Shown here: positions 8,063 through 16,979 of the stretch, one piece after another | Layout of the letters: each line of letters begins with the position of its first letter | Position numbering within the stretch: the stretch's first letter is position 1 | Origin: Rhodoferax sp. | Lineage (GTDB): Bacteria > Pseudomonadota > Gammaproteobacteria > Burkholderiales > Burkholderiaceae_C | Direction of reading: 5' to 3' | Assembly (NCBI RefSeq): GCF_028689295.1 | Contig: NZ_JAQTWL010000016.1 | Coordinates: 19,846 to 83,845 of the forward strand | Length of the DNA: 64,000 nucleotides | Translations under genes and position numbers: made by a program | Notes under the pieces: model-generated | Seen by the model: the letters and a program-made list of their open reading frames with translations, nothing else | Database searches by the model: none | Told to the model about the DNA's origin: nothing

Positions 8063-9484
8063 ATGAACGAAAACGACCTGATCTACAGTTTTGCCAAGGC
8101 GAATGTCATCCAGGCCTCTGGTTTGATTGCGCTGATGATGCCGCAGACGCTGGGCGCCGGGGTTGCCGTCAAGGCCATGGACGGCCGTTACAAGTTGGTC
8201 AACCAGGTCATGCAAGGCTATTTCAGCAAGACCTCGCAGCAGTTCTCCAGTCTGACCGATGCCGAGCTGTTTCCGACCGAAGTGGCGGCGCAACTGCAGC
8301 AATCCGATGCGCAGATCATGGCGGGTGCCGCCACCTGCAGCGACCAGCTTGATTGTTGGATTGACGGCCGGTCCATTCAATGCCTCTGGTTCAAGTTCCC
8401 GGTGCACGGCCCGGATGGGCAAATCCTGTTCATCGGGGCCGCCATGCTCGACACCGCACGCATGGGAGATATCGACAAGATGCAGAAGTCGCTGGAACTT
8501 TTGCAAAACACCAACCAGGAGTTGCAGAAGACCCTGGTCGAACTGTCCAAACTGGCCAGCACTGACAAGCTCACGGGGGCCTGGAACCGGCGCCGGCTCG
8601 AAGAAGCCCTGCTCAATGAAATGGACCGGCTCAAGCGCTACGACCACCCCTTGAGCATGCTGATTCTCGACATCGATCTGTTCAAAAAAGTCAACGATGA
8701 ACACGGCCACAGCGTAGGCGACGAGGTGCTGGTGAAACTGGCGAATGTGCTGCAGTCAAGCCTGCGCGCATCAGACACGCTGACACGCTGGGGTGGCGAA
8801 GAATTTGTGGTGCTGTGCCCCAACACCACTCTATCCACTGTGACCTTGCTGGCAGAGCGCTTGCGCACGAATGTCGCCATGGCCATTTTTCCCACGGCAA
8901 AGCATGTGACGATCAGTCTGGGCGCGGCAGAGTGCATGGTGGGAGAGGCTTGGGAAGACTGGTTCAAGCGCGCCGATGCGGCGCTTTACCGGGCCAAGGC
9001 GGGCGGTCGCAACCAGGTGCAAGTTGCCCCGGAAGCGCCTCAGCGCGATGGTGCCGGAAATGCCATGACCGCTAATCTCGTACGATTGTCCTGGCATGCG
9101 GCCTACGAGTGCGGCAACCCGGTCATCGACGAACAGCACCGCGGCCTGTTTGCCGATGCCAATCATCTGCTCGGCGCGGTGCTGTCAGACCGTCCCGAAG
9201 CAGAGGTGGCTGCGCTGGTCAATACCCTGGTCAGGGATGTGGTGCAGCATTTCAAGGATGAAGAAGTCATCATTCGCGCAGCGGGCTATCCGCACGCCGC
9301 CGAGCATGCGGCCATTCACAACGCGCTGGTTGACAAGGCAGTGCTGCTGGTCAAACATTTTCATGACGGCACGCTGGCGATTGGCGAGCTGTTTCAATTT
9401 CTGGCCCACGACGTGGTGGCACGGCATATGCTCGGCGCCGACCGCGAGTTCTTTGGCTACCTGCAGCCCAAACCAAAGTCCTGA
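8063..9484 (+). CDS. Diguanylate cyclase with N-terminal PAS-like and C-terminal hemerythrin domain
   Basis: A 473-residue signalling protein. Residues about 20-140 look like a PAS-type sensor (VKAMDGRYKLVNQVMQGYF) and are followed by a short coiled coil. The GGDEF domain spans about 170-330, with the active site WGGEEF and an RxxD inhibitory site (RASD) five residues before it, so it should make c-di-GMP with product feedback. The C-terminal 130 residues form a bacteriohemerythrin: IDEQHRGLF, HFKDEEVIIRAAGYPHAAEH and a final HDVVARHMLGAD give the diiron ligands. It has no membrane segments. Oxygen or nitric oxide control of c-di-GMP output is a reasonable inference. An A-rich stretch, GGGGGAAAAAC, precedes the start. 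Confidence 0.92.
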   Translation: MNENDLIYSFAKANVIQASGLIALMMPQTLGAGVAVKAMDGRYKLVNQVMQGYFSKTSQQFSSLTDAELFPTEVAAQLQQSDAQIMAGAATCSDQLDCWIDGRSIQCLWFKFPVHGPDGQILFIGAAMLDTARMGDIDKMQKSLELLQNTNQELQKTLVELSKLASTDKLTGAWNRRRLEEALLNEMDRLKRYDHPLSMLILDIDLFKKVNDEHGHSVGDEVLVKLANVLQSSLRASDTLTRWGGEEFVVLCPNTTLSTVTLLAERLRTNVAMAIFPTAKHVTISLGAAECMVGEAWEDWFKRADAALYRAKAGGRNQVQVAPEAPQRDGAGNAMTANLVRLSWHAAYECGNPVIDEQHRGLFADANHLLGAVLSDRPEAEVAALVNTLVRDVVQHFKDEEVIIRAAGYPHAAEHAAIHNALVDKAVLLVKHFHDGTLAIGELFQFLAHDVVARHMLGADREFFGYLQPKPKS

Positions 9485-9505
9485 ATGAATGTGCCCGACG
9501 CAGTC

Positions 9506-10453
9506 TCAATGCCTGTGGCGATGTTGCGCGTCCGGGAAATGCGGATGGCTGTGGGTCAAGGTGCCATGCTGATGCGCATGGTCGTGGCGTTCGGTCAGGT
9601 GCAGCCAAACGCCGACGCCCATGGCCAGAGCGGCAAACAGCAGGCTGGGCGTGACCGGGTCGCCCAGTAGCGGCACGGTCAGCGCAGCGCCAAAAAACGG
9701 TGCCACTGAAAAATAGGCGGCGGTGCGCGCCGTTCCCAAATGCCGCAGACCCACCACAAACAGCGTCAGACTCACGCCGTAGGCCATAAAGCCGACGCCT
9801 GCCGCGCCCAGCAACAGCGGCAGCGACGGCAAACTGGCCCCGGCAAACAAAGCCAGGGCCAGGTTGACGCTGCCGGCCACCGCGCCTTTGACAGAGGCGA
9901 GCCAACTGGCATCCACTTGTGATACGCGCCGTGTCAGGTTGTTGTCGAGTCCCCACGCAAGACAGGCGCCAAGAATGGCCAGCGCCGGCCAGCCAGGGGC
10001 AAAACCAGTGGCTTGAGACCAGCTCAGGCTCAAGGCCCCGAGCACAATGGCCAGCATGCCCAGCGCGGTGCGCCGGTTCACGTTTTCCTTGAAGATGAAC
10101 CAGGCCAGCAGGGCGGTAAAAATGCTCTCGGCGTTGAGCAACAGGGCGGCGCCAGTGGCGGGCATGTTGGCCAGCCCCAGCATCAACAACACCGGGCCGA
10201 TCACGCCGCCCGTGACGATGGCGCCGCCCAGCCAGGGCCACTCGCTGCCCGGCAGGCGAACCGGCGCGGCGCGGCGCAGTCGTCGCAGCAGCCACAGGCC
10301 CAGACCGGAACCCAGATAAAACAAGCCAGCCAGCACCCAGGGGTCGATGTTGCCCAGCAGCAGTTTTGCCAGCGGCGTGCCAGCGCCAAACAAGACGGCT
10401 GCGCCCAGTGCGGCGAAAACACCGGATTGGCCCAGGCGGGCAGCCACTGTCAT
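9506..10453 (-). CDS. EamA/DMT-family transporter with histidine-rich C-terminus
   Basis: A 315-residue protein with about ten membrane helices in two EamA repeats (for example FAALGAAVLFGAGTPLAKLL and the second half with GVSLTLFVVGLRHLGTARTA). The last 30 residues are packed with histidine (ERHDHAHQHGTLTHSHPHF), a probable metal-binding or regulatory tail. The ATG at 10453 overlaps the stop of the upstream amidotransferase gene as ATGA, so this is the third gene of that operon. In this setting it may export the amidated product, but DMT substrates cannot be predicted from sequence. Confidence 0.85.
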   Translation of the reverse strand: MTVAARLGQSGVFAALGAAVLFGAGTPLAKLLLGNIDPWVLAGLFYLGSGLGLWLLRRLRRAAPVRLPGSEWPWLGGAIVTGGVIGPVLLMLGLANMPATGAALLLNAESIFTALLAWFIFKENVNRRTALGMLAIVLGALSLSWSQATGFAPGWPALAILGACLAWGLDNNLTRRVSQVDASWLASVKGAVAGSVNLALALFAGASLPSLPLLLGAAGVGFMAYGVSLTLFVVGLRHLGTARTAAYFSVAPFFGAALTVPLLGDPVTPSLLFAALAMGVGVWLHLTERHDHAHQHGTLTHSHPHFPDAQHRHRH

Positions 10454-12249
10454 GGGGCTGCGGGCAGCGGGTCCACATGCACCTGCAGCCACCACTCCAG
10501 CAGCGCCAGGTGCCATAACTTGCTGCCATTGATGCGGGTGAAATGCTCGGGCGCCTCCGGGTTGGCCAGCAGCTTGTTGACGTAATCGCGCTGGTACAGG
10601 CCGCGCTTGCGGCAGGCCTCTGACATCAAGATGCCGCGCATCATGTCCAGAAACGGGCCGCGCACGTACTTCAAGGCAGGCACCGGGAAGTAGCCCTTGG
10701 GCCGGTCGATGACCGAGTCCGGAATCAGCCCGCGCGCAATCGCCTTGAGCGGGAACTTGCCGCCTTCTTTCAATTTGAGCCCGGGGGGCATGTGCGCGGC
10801 CAGTTGCACCAGCTCGTGGTCCAGAAACGGCGTGCGCACCTCCAGGCCCCAGGCCATCGGCATGTTGTCCACACGCTTGACCGGGTCATCGACGATCAGC
10901 GTGGTGGCGTCGAGCCGCCAGACCTGGTCGAGAAATTCATCGGCGCGCGGTTTGCCGAGTTCGCTGGCAATGAGTTCCGAGGTGACATCGCCCACCTGGA
11001 ACGCTGGCGCGATCATCTGCAGATACTCGGCGTGGTCGCGGTCAAAATAATGCTGGCTGAAACGCTCCAGCGGCGTGCCTGGCGTGCGATCCATTTCGGG
11101 GTACCAGAAATAGCCGCCAAAAACCTCGTCGGCGCCTTGGCCGCTCATCACCACCTTGACCTCTTTGGCCACGCGCTCGGCCAGCAGATAAAACGCGATC
11201 ACGTCATGGCTGACCATGGGCTCGGTCATTTGCGCCACCGCCTCTGGCAGGCGCTCCATGACCTCGTGGTTGGGGATGCTGAACTGCTGGTGCCGGGTGT
11301 GAAAATGCTGCGCGATCTGGTCGGAGAATTCAAATTCATCGGCTTTTTCCGAGCCGGCACCCACATCCTCGAAGCCGATGGAAAAGGTGCGCAGATCGGC
11401 CACCTGGTCGGTGAGCAAGCCCACCAGCAGGCTTGAATCGAGCCCGCCGGACAGGAGAACGCCGACCGGCACGTCAGCAGCCAGCAGTCGGCGCTTGACA
11501 CTTTGCGCCAGTTGTTCGCGTGTGGCGGCGAGCCACTCGGTTTCAGTCAGCGGCTGCGCGGGCCGTGTGGCATCCAGCGTCCAAAAGACTTGCTCGGTGA
11601 CCGTGCCGTCCGGGTCGAAGCGCAGGGTAGAGGCGGGTGGCAATTTACGCACGCCTTGCAGAATTGTGCGTGGCGCCGGCACCACGGTGTGCAGCGTAAA
11701 GTGGTGGTGCAAGGCCACTGCGTCGAGCGTGGTATCGACGTCGCCAGCGGCCAGCAGCGCGGGCAGGCTCGACGCAAAGCGCAGCCGGTGACTGGTCTGG
11801 TTCAGGTACAGCGGCTTGATACCAAAACGGTCGCGCGCCAGAAACAACTGGCTGCTGCGCTGGTCCCAGAGGGCAAAGGCAAACATTCCCTTGAAACGCG
11901 TGACGCACTGCTCACCCCAGGCGTGGTAGGCCTTCAGAATGACTTCGCTGTCGCCTTCCGAGAAAAATTGGTAGCCCCTGGCTTGCAGTTCGGCGCGCAG
12001 TTCGCGGTAGTTGTAAATGGTGCCGTTGAAGACCAGCGTGAGCTGCAACTTTGCGTCAACCATGGGCTGGTGCGCATGGCTTGAGAGGTCGATAATCGAC
12101 AAGCGCCGATGACCAAAGGCCAGTGCGCCGTCCTGGTAGGTGCCCGCGTGGTCGGGGCCGCGGCGCGCCAGCTGGTCGGACATGCGGCCGATGGCCGCCA
12201 TGTTGGGCACTGCGCCATCAAAGCGCAACTCGCCGCAAATGCCGCACAT
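10450..12249 (-). CDS. Asparagine synthase family amidotransferase (N-acetylglutaminylglutamine amidotransferase-like)
   Basis: A 599-residue two-domain enzyme. The N-terminal glutaminase domain has the catalytic Cys2 (MCGICGE) and hydrolyses glutamine to ammonia. The synthetase domain has the pyrophosphatase loop VLLSGGLDSSLLVGLL (SGGLDSS at 267-273) and activates a carboxylate with ATP. The subtype resembles the amidotransferase of the N-acetylglutaminylglutamine amide osmoprotectant loci (for example HAWGEQCVTRFKGMFAFALW, VPAPRTILQGVRKLPPA). The usual GNAT/ATP-grasp partner is absent, however, and a different ATP-grasp-like gene precedes it. The start overlaps the preceding stop by one base and its own stop overlaps the transporter start. 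The substrate is unknown. Confidence 0.88.
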   Translation of the reverse strand: MCGICGELRFDGAVPNMAAIGRMSDQLARRGPDHAGTYQDGALAFGHRRLSIIDLSSHAHQPMVDAKLQLTLVFNGTIYNYRELRAELQARGYQFFSEGDSEVILKAYHAWGEQCVTRFKGMFAFALWDQRSSQLFLARDRFGIKPLYLNQTSHRLRFASSLPALLAAGDVDTTLDAVALHHHFTLHTVVPAPRTILQGVRKLPPASTLRFDPDGTVTEQVFWTLDATRPAQPLTETEWLAATREQLAQSVKRRLLAADVPVGVLLSGGLDSSLLVGLLTDQVADLRTFSIGFEDVGAGSEKADEFEFSDQIAQHFHTRHQQFSIPNHEVMERLPEAVAQMTEPMVSHDVIAFYLLAERVAKEVKVVMSGQGADEVFGGYFWYPEMDRTPGTPLERFSQHYFDRDHAEYLQMIAPAFQVGDVTSELIASELGKPRADEFLDQVWRLDATTLIVDDPVKRVDNMPMAWGLEVRTPFLDHELVQLAAHMPPGLKLKEGGKFPLKAIARGLIPDSVIDRPKGYFPVPALKYVRGPFLDMMRGILMSEACRKRGLYQRDYVNKLLANPEAPEHFTRINGSKLWHLALLEWWLQVHVDPLPAAP

Positions 12250-13565
12250 CAGCGGGCTCCTGCGGCAATCTTGGTTGACGGCACCACAATCACCGGCGCA
12301 AAACCTCCGCCCTGAGTGCGGAAATTGGTGGTTTGACCGGCATACATGCGCGCCGCCAGCAGTTGCACCTGGCCGGCATAGGTATAGGCGCGGATGTCGA
12401 ACTTGAGATCAGTCTGCACACCATCGACCTCGATCTTGCGGCCGCTCGGCGGCACCAGCGCCTGCGCCACAAAGTCGCTCTCCAGAATCTCGGACCAAAC
12501 GCGACGCGTGAGCTTGTCGCCACGGTAAGCGGCCTTGGCGCCGTAACCCGCCACCGGCTTGAAGAATAGCTGGCGTCGTTGTGCCCACAATTCTTCGGCG
12601 CGCTCGATTGTGACCAGGCGTGTGGCGGGAACGCTGGCCGAGAGCAGCTTGCGGTCGGCCGCAGCAGCGCCCCAGGCCAGCAGCAGCTCATCCTGGCTCA
12701 GGGCGATCAGGTTGCGCTTGTCGGCCAGCAAGGCGTGGGCGCGCGGGTGCGGCGTCAGCACCACCGCATTGGCTTCAAAGGCCTGGCGCAAGGCCAGGTG
12801 GCCGGGCTCGGTGAGGGAAAAGTCGGTCAGTCGGTTATAGACCATATCGACCGGCGTGCCCTGGTGCAGCAGACGGCCGTTTTGCCAGATCAGCTCTGAC
12901 GGGTCGGCAATGGCAGCGTGAATGCCGTTTTGCGCAAACAACTGGCGAAACAGCTCGAATTCTGGAGCCAGGTATTGCGCCAGGGGCGCATCGTCCACGA
13001 TCACCACCGAGCGCCAGGGTGCGCTGCCGCACTGCAATTGCCACTCAGACGCAAACATGTCAAAAATGGTTTTTTTCAGGGTGTCGCGCCGCTCACTGGA
13101 TGGAAAAGCCCAGTCCATCTCGTCGCAACAGGCCTCCTGTGCGCGCGCCAGGGCCACGTTGAGCAGCAGGCCACCGGCGTTGGTGTTGATTTCGATGAGC
13201 TGCGGACCGTCTGCACTCAGGTGAAAGTCATAACCCATACAAACGCCCAGCGGACCAAAGTCTTGCTGCGCCGAGGCGTCTGCGCGCGACAACGCCTGCA
13301 CCCGGTAGCCGGGCAGGGCCGCGACACGCTCGATGGCCGCAATGGTGTCCGTGATTTGCAGCTGTACCTCTTGCGAAATAAACACGACTGTGGAAGAAAA
13401 CAGATTGGGCCTGGTTTGGGTGATGTTGCTCATCATGCCTCTCAGGCTGGGCTCGCTTTCAAGCTGCTCGCGCAGGCGATCCATGTTCAGGGTGCGGCAA
13501 AAACAGTCGCGGTTGAGGGCCTCGGCAGAAGGCGAGGCAGTTGCGGTGGAGGGTTGGGCGGTCAT
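12249..13565 (-). CDS. Uncharacterised ATP-grasp-like ligase, apparently circularly permuted
   Basis: A 438-residue soluble protein. An EIN motif of the ATP-grasp metal site is at 125-127 (GPQLIEINTNAGGLLLN), whereas the ATP-binding glycine-rich lysine loop lies much later, at 335-345 (FFKPVAGYGAK). This is the reverse of the usual order and suggests circular permutation. The C-terminus has DIRAYTYAGQVQLLAARM and a glycine-rich end. A peptide-bond or amide ligase is the likely activity. It is the first gene of an operon with the AsnB-type enzyme (one-base overlap) and an EamA transporter. I do not recognise a named family; the ATP-grasp call is based on motifs only. Confidence 0.65.
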   Translation of the reverse strand: MTAQPSTATASPSAEALNRDCFCRTLNMDRLREQLESEPSLRGMMSNITQTRPNLFSSTVVFISQEVQLQITDTIAAIERVAALPGYRVQALSRADASAQQDFGPLGVCMGYDFHLSADGPQLIEINTNAGGLLLNVALARAQEACCDEMDWAFPSSERRDTLKKTIFDMFASEWQLQCGSAPWRSVVIVDDAPLAQYLAPEFELFRQLFAQNGIHAAIADPSELIWQNGRLLHQGTPVDMVYNRLTDFSLTEPGHLALRQAFEANAVVLTPHPRAHALLADKRNLIALSQDELLLAWGAAAADRKLLSASVPATRLVTIERAEELWAQRRQLFFKPVAGYGAKAAYRGDKLTRRVWSEILESDFVAQALVPPSGRKIEVDGVQTDLKFDIRAYTYAGQVQLLAARMYAGQTTNFRTQGGGFAPVIVVPSTKIAAGAR

Positions 13566-13714
13566 ACAGTGCTGGATTCTGCCTCAGTCGGCCTGGCCTT
13601 GTCAGAAAGCAGAAACGAGCACTTGCTATCCACGTGCCTTGCGCATGATAAAAATCAACGTGGCATGACGTGACTTGTCTAGACTGCCTGCATGCATTCA
13701 CCACGGAGTAAACC

Positions 13715-14215
13715 ATGAAGAAGACATCATCGCTGGCAACGCTTCTGTTGCTCAGTTTGGCTTTGACAGCCTGCACCACGACCGGTATCGGTGGCGGGCA
13801 ATTGGCGGGCGGCGGCGCAGCAGATGAACCGGTCACATTCAGCTGGACCAGCACCGACGGCGGCCTGTCTGGCTCCATGACGGCGACTTTGCCCGACATG
13901 AGCTACCAGGGGAAATTCTTTCAAATCACCCAGCAGACGCGGTCTGAAGTGCTGACACCGTTGTGGACGTACTGGAACCGTGGCTGGTACGACTGGCCGT
14001 ATTGGGGCAGCCCCATGATGCAGCCTTACCCGACGACCCAGTTCATCACCCACTACTCCGGCAAGGTGGTGGCCACGCTGACAGGGCAGGGCGACCAGCG
14101 CATGCGTTGCCGCTTTCACCTGGTTGCGCCAGCCAGCGGCATGTCTGGCGGTGGCGAAGGCCAGTGCCAACTCGCCGACGGTCGGGTGGTGCGGGCAGTT
14201 TTTCCTGGCAAATAG
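13715..14215 (+). CDS. Putative lipoprotein of unknown function
   Basis: A 166-residue protein with a lipoprotein signal peptide: a basic start (MKKTSS), a hydrophobic core and the lipobox LTAC, with the modified cysteine at residue 20. A glycine-rich linker follows. The mature part contains an aromatic, tryptophan-rich stretch (WTYWNRGWYDWPYWGSP) and two cysteines (MRCRFHL and GEGQCQL) that could form a disulfide. Weak resemblance to proteins with a C-terminal beta-structure measuring polar insertion is not enough to name a family. It has its own upstream region, divergent from the ATP-grasp operon and convergent with the CDF gene. Confidence 0.75.
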   Translation: MKKTSSLATLLLLSLALTACTTTGIGGGQLAGGGAADEPVTFSWTSTDGGLSGSMTATLPDMSYQGKFFQITQQTRSEVLTPLWTYWNRGWYDWPYWGSPMMQPYPTTQFITHYSGKVVATLTGQGDQRMRCRFHLVAPASGMSGGGEGQCQLADGRVVRAVFPGK

Positions 14216-14246
14216 GCGATACGACTCCTTCTTGCCGCTGCAAGAG

Positions 14247-15182
14247 CTAGTCTTTTTGGCAGCCCATGCCCGGCCGCAAGCCGCAAATTAGCGCATAAGC
14301 CGGGGTTTCCAGTTGCAGCGTGACATGGCGGATTTCAAAGTGCTCGTGCAACTCTTTCTCAGCCTCATGCAGTAGCGCACCGGTGTTGGTGGTGTCGGTG
14401 ACCAGATGGGCGGTAAGCGCAATCTGGCTGGTGCCCATGGCCCACACATGCAGGTCGTGCACGTCGGCCACGCCGGGCAGGCCTTGCAGCAGGCTGCGCA
14501 CGGCGCCCGGGTTGACGCTGTCAGGAACGCCGTCGAACAGCATGTGCAACGACTGTTTGAACAAATCCCAGGTGCCCCACAAAATCACCGCAGCAATGAG
14601 CAGGCTGACCACCGGGTCGAGCCAGACCCAGCCCATCCAGAGCGTCAGGGCACCGGCCACCACGACGCCGACTGAGACCAGCGCGTCAGCCGCCATGTGC
14701 AAAAAGGCGCCCCGGATGTTGAGGTCGTCTCCTCCGCGCATGAACAGCAGCGCGGTGGCGGTGTTGATGACGATGCCGATGCCCGCCACCATCATGATGG
14801 TCACGCCCTGCGCCTGCAGCGAGACATCGCCAGACATCAGCCGCCCAATGGCTTCCCAGACCAGGCCGCCCATGACCACCAATAGCAGCAAAGCATTGGC
14901 AAAGGCCGCCAGAATGGTGGCGCGCTTCCAGCCGTAGGTGTGGCGCGCATTGGGCACCAGCTTGACGGCCAAGGCGCCGCCCCAGGCCAACACCAGGCCG
15001 GCCACGTCGCTCAGGTTGTGCCCGGCGTCGGCCAGCAGCGCCAGCGAGTTGATGCGCCAGCCATAAAACGCCTCGATGGCGACAAAAATGATGTTGAGTG
15101 CAATGCCGATGGCAAATGCCCGGTTGAAATTGGCTGGCGCATGGCTATGACCGCTGTGGCTGTGCTCGTGTGTCTGGCTCAT
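14247..15182 (-). CDS. Cation diffusion facilitator (Zn/Cd/Co efflux), CzcD/ZitB-like
   Basis: A 311-residue CDF transporter with six membrane helices. It has a histidine-rich N-terminus (HEHSHSGHSHAPANF) and both metal-site signatures: LLADAGHNLSDVAGL in helix 2 and HMAADALVSVGVV in helix 5. The C-terminal cytoplasmic domain is present (VADVHDLHVWAMG). It exchanges divalent metals, usually zinc, for protons at the inner membrane. It ends convergently against the lipoprotein gene. The metal specificity cannot be decided from sequence alone, although the HD-HD type motif favours zinc. Confidence 0.92.
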   Translation of the reverse strand: MSQTHEHSHSGHSHAPANFNRAFAIGIALNIIFVAIEAFYGWRINSLALLADAGHNLSDVAGLVLAWGGALAVKLVPNARHTYGWKRATILAAFANALLLLVVMGGLVWEAIGRLMSGDVSLQAQGVTIMMVAGIGIVINTATALLFMRGGDDLNIRGAFLHMAADALVSVGVVVAGALTLWMGWVWLDPVVSLLIAAVILWGTWDLFKQSLHMLFDGVPDSVNPGAVRSLLQGLPGVADVHDLHVWAMGTSQIALTAHLVTDTTNTGALLHEAEKELHEHFEIRHVTLQLETPAYALICGLRPGMGCQKD

Positions 15183-15335
15183 GTGGTTCCTTGGAATTGG
15201 CCTGACTGATTTTGGCTGGCTTGCTGGCTTTTGTCACCGTCGAAGCAGACGGTGATCAGTTCACGGTCGGTGGTACAGGCTTCTGACATGCAGGTATTCA
15301 CAAAGCGGAAGCGGGAGTATGAGCAACTCAGTGGG

Positions 15336-15773
15336 TTAATTTTCAGGGCTGCCAAACAGCCGGCGCCACCAGCTCGCGCGTGCGCCGGGCTGGGGCGTGT
15401 CGTCTTCGAGGAGTGTTGGCTTGCTGCGCGACAGCACCCAAAGCGGCTGAACCGGTGTGCTGCTGCAACTGCAAAAAGAACCCATGTTGTGCGGGTCGTA
15501 GATTTTGATGAAACCGGGTTGCTCGCGGTTGTCAGCGTAAACAATGCCGCAAAATGGTTGCTTGTGCTCGCGTCGCAGCAGCGCATCCACCTCGTCGATG
15601 AATCGGTTCAGCGCGCCATTCGACAGCGGGCTTTGCGGCACAGCTTCGCCGCTCTGGCTGGCATACCAGCCCTGTGGTTCGGACCGGACCCGGAGCCACA
15701 AGGCATCCAGTTGCGGCCAGTCCAGCATGCCGACAAAATTGCCGTTGAGTTGTTGCGAGAACGCGGTCGTCAT
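15336..15773 (-). CDS. Conserved hypothetical protein downstream of the arsenic genes
   Basis: A 145-residue soluble protein with no signal peptide or membrane segment. It starts MTTAFSQQLNGNFVGMLDWP and contains a cysteine cluster, MGSFCSCSSTP, near residue 100, preceded by KIYDPHNMG; another cysteine occurs at PFCGIVYAD. It follows acr3 at 44 bases on the same strand, so it may belong to the arsRC-acr3 operon. I do not recognise the family. The clustered cysteines would suit thiol or metalloid binding, but this is a guess from position. Confidence 0.6.
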   Translation of the reverse strand: MTTAFSQQLNGNFVGMLDWPQLDALWLRVRSEPQGWYASQSGEAVPQSPLSNGALNRFIDEVDALLRREHKQPFCGIVYADNREQPGFIKIYDPHNMGSFCSCSSTPVQPLWVLSRSKPTLLEDDTPQPGARASWWRRLFGSPEN

Positions 15774-15817
15774 GGTGTGTGGTGAACGGTCATCAGAAAT
15801 CTCCGTTGTGTTGCTTG

Positions 15818-16885
15818 TCAGGTCCGCTCGTACCAGCCCTTGCTGCGGTTGACGATGTTGACCACCAGCAGCATGACTGGCACTTCGATCAGCACACCGA
15901 CCACGGTGGCCAGCGCAGCCCCTGAGTTGAAGCCAAACAGGCTGATGGCCGCCGCCACCGCCAGCTCAAAGAAATTGCTGGCGCCAATCAGCGCCGACGG
16001 GCAGGCGATGTTGTGCTTTTCGCCGACCGCGCGGTTGAGCAGGTACGCCAGGCCCGAATTGAAAAACACCTGAATCAGAATTGGCACCGCCAGCAGGGCA
16101 ATGATGAGCGGTTGCTTCAAGATTGCCTCGCCCTGAAACGCAAACAGCAGTACCAAGGTGGCCAGCAGGGCGGTGATCGACCACGGGCCAATTTTTTCCA
16201 TGGCGGCATCAAACGCAGCCTGACCATTTTTCAGCAAGGCTTTGCGCAGCAATTGGGCCAGGATGACCGGAATCACGATGTACAGGCCCACCGAGATCAG
16301 CAGCGTGTCCCAGGGCACGGCGATGGCCGACAAGCCCAGCAAAAACGCCACCAGCGGCGCATAGGCCACGATCATGATGCCGTCATTCACCGCCACTTGT
16401 GACAGGGTAAACAACGGGTCGCCCCCGGTGAGCCGGCTCCAGACAAACACCATGGCCGTGCAGGGTGCGGCGGCCAGCAAAATCAGTCCGGCGATGTAGC
16501 TGTCAATCTGGTCCGGCGGCAACCACGGCGCAAACAGATGGCGAATGAACAGCCAGCCCAAAAAAGCCATGCTGAACGGCTTGACCAGCCAGTTGACAAA
16601 CAGCGTAACGCCGATGCCTTTCATGTGTTTGCCCACCTCGCGCATGGCCGAAAAGTCCACTTTCAGCAGCATCGGGATGATCATCACCCAGATCAGCACG
16701 CCCACCGGCAGGTTAACGTGCGCGACCTCCATGCGGCCAATGGCCTGGAATACGCCTGGAAAGAACTGTCCCAAGGCGATGCCGGCCACAATGCACAAGG
16801 CCACCCAGACCGTCAGATAACGCTCGAACACGCTCATGGTCGCGCCAGTGGCGCGTTTACCCGTTATTTCACATTGGGCGCTCAT
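15818..16885 (-). CDS. acr3: Arsenite efflux transporter ACR3
   Basis: A 355-residue inner-membrane permease of the ACR3 (BASS-like) family with about ten helices. Typical sequences are visible: GVLIWVMIIPMLLKVDFS, AAAPCTAMVFVWSRLTGGDP with the conserved cysteine of the arsenite path, and GEKHNIACPSALIGASNFFE. It expels As(III) produced by ArsC, using the proton gradient. The ATG at 16885 was chosen because it gives the normal ACR3 length; the frame runs further upstream without homologous sequence. It lies 94 bases after arsC in the same direction. Confidence 0.95.
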   Translation of the reverse strand: MSAQCEITGKRATGATMSVFERYLTVWVALCIVAGIALGQFFPGVFQAIGRMEVAHVNLPVGVLIWVMIIPMLLKVDFSAMREVGKHMKGIGVTLFVNWLVKPFSMAFLGWLFIRHLFAPWLPPDQIDSYIAGLILLAAAPCTAMVFVWSRLTGGDPLFTLSQVAVNDGIMIVAYAPLVAFLLGLSAIAVPWDTLLISVGLYIVIPVILAQLLRKALLKNGQAAFDAAMEKIGPWSITALLATLVLLFAFQGEAILKQPLIIALLAVPILIQVFFNSGLAYLLNRAVGEKHNIACPSALIGASNFFELAVAAAISLFGFNSGAALATVVGVLIEVPVMLLVVNIVNRSKGWYERT

Positions 16886-16979
16886 GTTCAGGCTCCTTGT
16901 TTGGACAATTGCCGCAGGCGCTGTACGGCGACAGGTTCTACTTTCAGCAACGGGGAACTCAGGGCGGCTACGCTGCAAA

